Assembly (NCBI GenBank): GCA_030141605.1
Contig: JAQGDQ010000066.1
Coordinates: 310,001-374,000, forward strand
Length of the DNA: 64,000 nucleotides
DNA from: Tubiluchus corallicola
Lineage: Eukaryota; Priapulida; Priapulimorpha; Priapulimorphida; Tubiluchidae
Reading direction: 5' to 3'
Position numbers and translations under genes: made by a program. The notes beneath the pieces are model-generated. The model saw only the letters and a program-made list of their open reading frames with translations, was not told the DNA's origin and did no database searches. Positions within the stretch are counted from its first letter, which is position 1, and each line of letters opens with the position of its first letter. This document shows, one piece after another, positions 61,201 to 64,000 of the stretch.

Positions 61201-62960
61201 AAAACACTAAGATCCTGAGACGAACAACACTATAATTAAAAGGTATGGCACTTCGCATCGCCCAATTGTCATCACATTTAACTAATTGTTTACAAACTAA
61301 ATATACTTACTCCAAAGCTGATATATGCTCCTAATACCGAGCCAGCTACTGTAGAGAAGCCGCCGGTCATTATAGCATGAAGTTCTGACTTTGTCATATC
61401 TTTGAGGTATGGTTTAATCATCAACGGAGCTTCAGACTGGAAATGAAATTTAATGCAAAGTAAATACTAAAAACCGTTTTACAGGTTGGTATTAAATTAT
61501 GTATGGTGTGTATACGAATATGCTACGAAGAGCCGTGATGCGTTTCAGCATTAAAATTTTCATTATAAAAATAAGCAAAGGCGTCGTAAAACTGTAATAT
61601 CCGTTAATACCACGAGCATACAAGACTGGGTGTACGATAACGAGGCAGTGAGCTTTAAGCAGTGAACATTGCTCAACTGCGTGTGCAAACAAAAAATAAG
61701 CTAAATTGATATTGCTATAAAATGCACAACTTTCTCTCAATTCAATCAGTTTTATCCCTAAATACATTAGTGAATGTTTACTCTGAATATTTTGTTATTT
61801 TTGTTACAAAATAATGTTATTTTTACAAGTTGTGTAAATTAAAGTCAACAGTGACGAATCAAAATTCTATTTTCTCAACAAATATTTGAAAATTTTCAAA
61901 AAGGATATATAGTTTTTTACATCAAGCAATTCACGTAACAGTTCAAGGCATATGAACGCAATAAAGGATTTCATCCAAGTTAATCAATCAATTACATGAC
62001 TTCATTATCACAATTTCGCTTAAGATTATATATATAGCAATAAGCCAATTATTTGGTTCAAAAAAATTGTGGCGATGGTACATTCTGTTTAAAGTTTTTA
62101 AAATATGCGTTGGTTCAAAAAGTTGGGGTACATTCATTTTCGAGTTCTTTTTTTGATACGCGTTGGTGCAAAAGTCGTGATCTTTTTAAAGCTTTTTATA
62201 ACTATATACTGGTTGATAGTGAGCTATATAAGCTTGATGTCTTACTGATGACAACATGCAGAAATCGTCCAAAGATTATTTATTAACCTTTAAATTTTAA
62301 TGTGAAAAATAGATAAATCGAATCGAAATTGTGTATTTTATAAGTCCTTTTAATATGGCATAATTTTTTGGCAAACTCCGCATCAATGGCGTCGGAACAT
62401 CCCTCACCTATTACATTAACTTTTTTAACTTTTAACTTTTATTTTTCATTCCACCACATCACAATTTGGAAACATTATGCATGTAATTGTATTTGTGGTT
62501 TACATGCCAAAAACGCTGCAAAACGTACAGATCGTCCAGACCATTAACATAAATAGCATATAAAGTAGATCGATGATGACAAGTGGTGATGAACATTAAA
62601 TGATCAAACTATACAGGATGTTAACTATTAATACTATTACTCTACAGGATTTTACGTATGATTGAAGTACAAACATGCTCAACCTGAAGTGAAATAATTA
62701 TATAACAGGCCTGGGATCAACTTAATTAAAGATGAAAACTTTTGTTAATAAGTCATCGAAGGTGGCAAACACGTAACATTAGCTTTCTGTCATCTCACCT
62801 GCCCAATAAATATATTTCCAGCTGCATTCAATGATTCAGCTGCTGTGGTTTCCATGGTAAACTGCATCAGCCAGGCGACTTTTTTGATGACGACTTGCAT
62901 CACTCCCATATAGTAGAGGACGGAAATGACGGAACTGAAATACACCACCACCGGAAGTAC
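55093..62960 (-). CDS. slc28a3-like: Concentrative nucleoside transporter (SLC28/CNT family), copy B, 3' part (exons 5-11)
   Basis: Seven coding exons, high to low: 62799-62960, 61311-61436, 59871-60001, 57331-57499, 56506-56664, 55644-55824, 55093-55214. Lengths (162, 126, 131, 169, 159, 181, 122) and phases equal exons 5-11 of the left gene. Translation has no stop: 349 residues covering the C-terminal transport domain. Family motifs are canonical: [50 protein letters not shown], and [15 protein letters not shown] with the pocket Phe kept. The last exon ends LNATLSTL like copy A. Exons 1-4 must lie beyond 64000; intron 4 still aligns with copy A at the edge (acattcacctgaatgt). Probably a functional Na+-coupled nucleoside importer. 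Confidence 0.93.
55644..55824 (-). CDS. slc28a3-like: SLC28 copy B exon 10 (substrate-site helix)
   Basis: Encodes [19 protein letters not shown] and [20 protein letters not shown]. Retains the Phe-x-Asn-x-x-Ser pattern of the nucleoside pocket that copy A has altered. Confidence 0.95.
56506..56664 (-). CDS. slc28a3-like: SLC28 copy B exon 9 (NEF motif)
   Basis: Encodes [20 protein letters not shown] and [18 protein letters not shown]. Same length and phase as copy A exon 9. Confidence 0.95.
56913..56982 (+). repeat. (GAAT/GAAC)n tract in SLC28 copy B intron 8
   Basis: Tetranucleotide run (gaatgaatgaac...). Copy A has CAGA/CAGG units at the same intronic place. Confidence 0.85.
57331..57499 (-). 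CDS. slc28a3-like: SLC28 copy B exon 8
   Basis: Encodes [20 protein letters not shown] and [20 protein letters not shown]; phases 2 and 0 as in copy A. Confidence 0.94.
57643..57760 (+). repeat. 5S rRNA-like segment (probable 5S-derived SINE or pseudogene)
   Basis: Contains in order ccagagttaagctacgccga, gatgggtgaccac and ctggggtgtt, corresponding to the internal control region and 3' arm of metazoan 5S rRNA (GTTAAGC..CG, GATGGGTGACC, GGGTGTTG). Lies in the copy-B-specific insertion. Incomplete and mutated, so not a working 5S gene. Confidence 0.6.
58198..58601 (+). mobile_element. Candidate solo LTR in SLC28 copy B intron 7
   Basis: Bounded by short inverted ends, TGTAAC...GTTACA. Inside, in the right order, are a TATA box (tatataaac, 58371-58379) and an AATAAA signal (58489-58494), and the element carries a gctgccatctattg block near its start. 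No clear target-site duplication was seen, so boundaries are tentative. Confidence 0.4.
59315..59446 (+). repeat. 66-bp tandem duplication in SLC28 copy B intron 7
   Basis: Two adjacent copies (59315-59380, 59381-59446) differ only at the last base. Copy A has one diverged unit at about 36852-36918. Confidence 0.97.
59871..60001 (-). CDS. slc28a3-like: SLC28 copy B exon 7
   Basis: Encodes [20 protein letters not shown] and [19 protein letters not shown]; one Val/Thr change from copy A. Confidence 0.94.
60230..60316 (+). repeat. tRNA-derived SINE-like repeat in SLC28 copy B intron 6
   Basis: Duplicate of the copy A element (37782-37866): gaggcctagtgtcac, cttggacttgtaatgcgaag, ctggtttaaatctagactc, then T-rich sequence. 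Confidence 0.6.
60880..61175 (+). repeat. Purine-rich tract with (CAGA)n in SLC28 copy B intron 6
   Basis: Homologue of the tract at 38280-38490, here interrupted by about 65 bp of ordinary sequence near 60950-61005. Confidence 0.85.
61311..61436 (-). CDS. slc28a3-like: SLC28 copy B exon 6
   Basis: Encodes [19 protein letters not shown] and the canonical [20 protein letters not shown]; phase 0 at both ends. Confidence 0.95.
62799..62960 (-). CDS. slc28a3-like: SLC28 copy B exon 5
   Basis: Acceptor ctttttgtag; encodes [20 protein letters not shown] and AAGNIFIGQ. First exon of copy B inside the window; the preceding exon is outside. Confidence 0.95.
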
Positions 62961-64000
62961 CTACAAAAAGAATAGAAAATTTTATTTTCACGACTTATAG
63001 CTAAAGACAAACAACTTTAAGATATTGTTAGGTAGCCTACCCTCTACAAACTACTATTACAATTGGTAGTGCAGATAAATACAAATCAACAAAAATTAAA
63101 ATCAAAGGCCGATTTTACCATTTGGTGTTAACAACCTGCGCAGAACTGTGAACCTGCAGTTATTTCCAGATGTAGGTCTCACGCATTCAGTACAATAGTC
63201 AGTGATATTAGTACTAAATATCGAGTACTAAATAGCACTCTAACAATACAAGAAAAAGAAGAATAATGTTAGGCCTACAATAAAAAATACGCCAGGTAAA
63301 ATTTGTGTCAGATTTTTAAAGGGTTGTCATGCAAAGAGGAAAACGGTCTGTGAAGAATGTTAGCAACTAATAGGCAATGCACACTTTTGGAAAGTTTAGT
63401 AAAGTAATTTGTGTTACTTCCTAGTCAAAAACTTAGGGTCGATATTACGGTTCTCACATGCGGACAAACTCACCAAAAATATCGCCCCTCCGTGAATGAC
63501 ATTGTTCTTGAAATCCTTGCAAAATAATAAAGACCCGGTGTATAGGAGATTTGTAAAGAGCACTAATGTTCAACATAATAGGACACAAGTAGTTATAAGG
63601 ATGACACCAAGAGAAAATAAAACCCAGAACTGCGTTTTTATGAGCGAAACTGTAGTAAAATTGTGTCTCTTGTGTTAGTGGAAAATATCTAAATATACGT
63701 AATACAGAGGAAGTGTAATAGAGCGCATGTGCATTATCTTGAAACATTAACTTTGCAGTAAAATGCATGCAAAGCGTTAGTGATTTAACTAATGTATACG
63801 CCCACCAAGATCACTTGTATTTCACAAAAAATTTGCACAAATTCGTTTCGAATCAAAGGGTTAATCTGGAGCTAATCTGGATTAACTTTCATTATTCTAT
63901 ATAATGTAGTGTGTCTGTGCCATCTGGGGTGTACTATCAACTCTTTTTATGTTGCAAGGAATACTCATACGTGTACATTCACCTGAATGTCAGTTATCCA

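Larger units (their letters stand above)
53480..64000. repeat. Segmental tandem duplication, copy B (continues past right edge)
   Basis: Starts near 53480 (aagtaagaccctgcatcgg), just after the BEL/Pao debris, and matches copy A through exons and introns to base 64000. Copy-specific insertions are about 53665-54905, 57550-58745 and 62425-62745. Confidence 0.88.

Noticed and set aside
1-64000. CRISPR arrays, bacterial operons, integrated viral genomes
   Set aside because: No spacer-repeat array, no clustered long open frames, and no viral structural or replication genes seen; the only retroelement is BEL/Pao debris.

Overview
This is an AT-rich, gene-poor stretch of animal nuclear DNA. Coding sequence is split into short exons with GT-AG introns, introns reach several kb, and the rest is tRNA- and 5S-derived SINE-like repeats, MITE-like repeats, retroelement debris and microsatellites. 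Nothing here is bacterial or viral in layout. No species marker is visible. The gene content (SLC28 transporter, Ly6/uPAR protein) and intron style fit a metazoan; an invertebrate deuterostome such as a tunicate is my guess, not something the sequence proves.

Layout. (1) 1-5763, minus strand: the 5' part of a gene for a secreted, Gln/Asn/Arg-rich protein, with TATA box, non-coding exon 1, signal-peptide exon 2 and a long exon 3 running off the left edge. (2) 5.8-12.6 kb: no supported gene; it holds a degenerate minisatellite and a 140-bp tandem repeat ending in an inverted copy. (3) 12674-14949, minus: a complete four-exon gene for a small GPI-type Ly6/uPAR (three-finger) protein, with a (TTTAC)49 array in intron 1. 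(4) 15-31.6 kb: mostly gene-empty, with one weak two-exon candidate on the plus strand at 20142-21536. (5) 33281-45749, minus: a complete 11-exon gene for a concentrative nucleoside transporter (SLC28/CNT, 697 residues by my exon assembly). (6) 46-53.5 kb: spacer with two families of inverted repeats, a minisatellite and a broken BEL/Pao retroelement. (7) 55093 to the right edge, minus: exons 5-11 of a second SLC28 gene, a tandem duplicate of the first; its exons 1-4 lie beyond the window.

The two SLC28 genes belong to one segmental tandem duplication with a period of about 22-23 kb. It includes 3' flank (from about 31.6 and 53.5 kb), exons and introns. All seven shared exons have identical lengths and intron phases. 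The copies differ at positions normally constant in the family: the complete left copy has lost the aromatic residue of the nucleobase pocket (Ala in the segment that reads Gly-Phe in the right copy) and carries other unusual changes, while the right copy looks canonical. This suggests that one transporter kept the ancestral job and the other changed specificity or is decaying.

Exon coordinates were read by eye from splice signals and reading frame. Intervals given for diffuse repeats are approximate.
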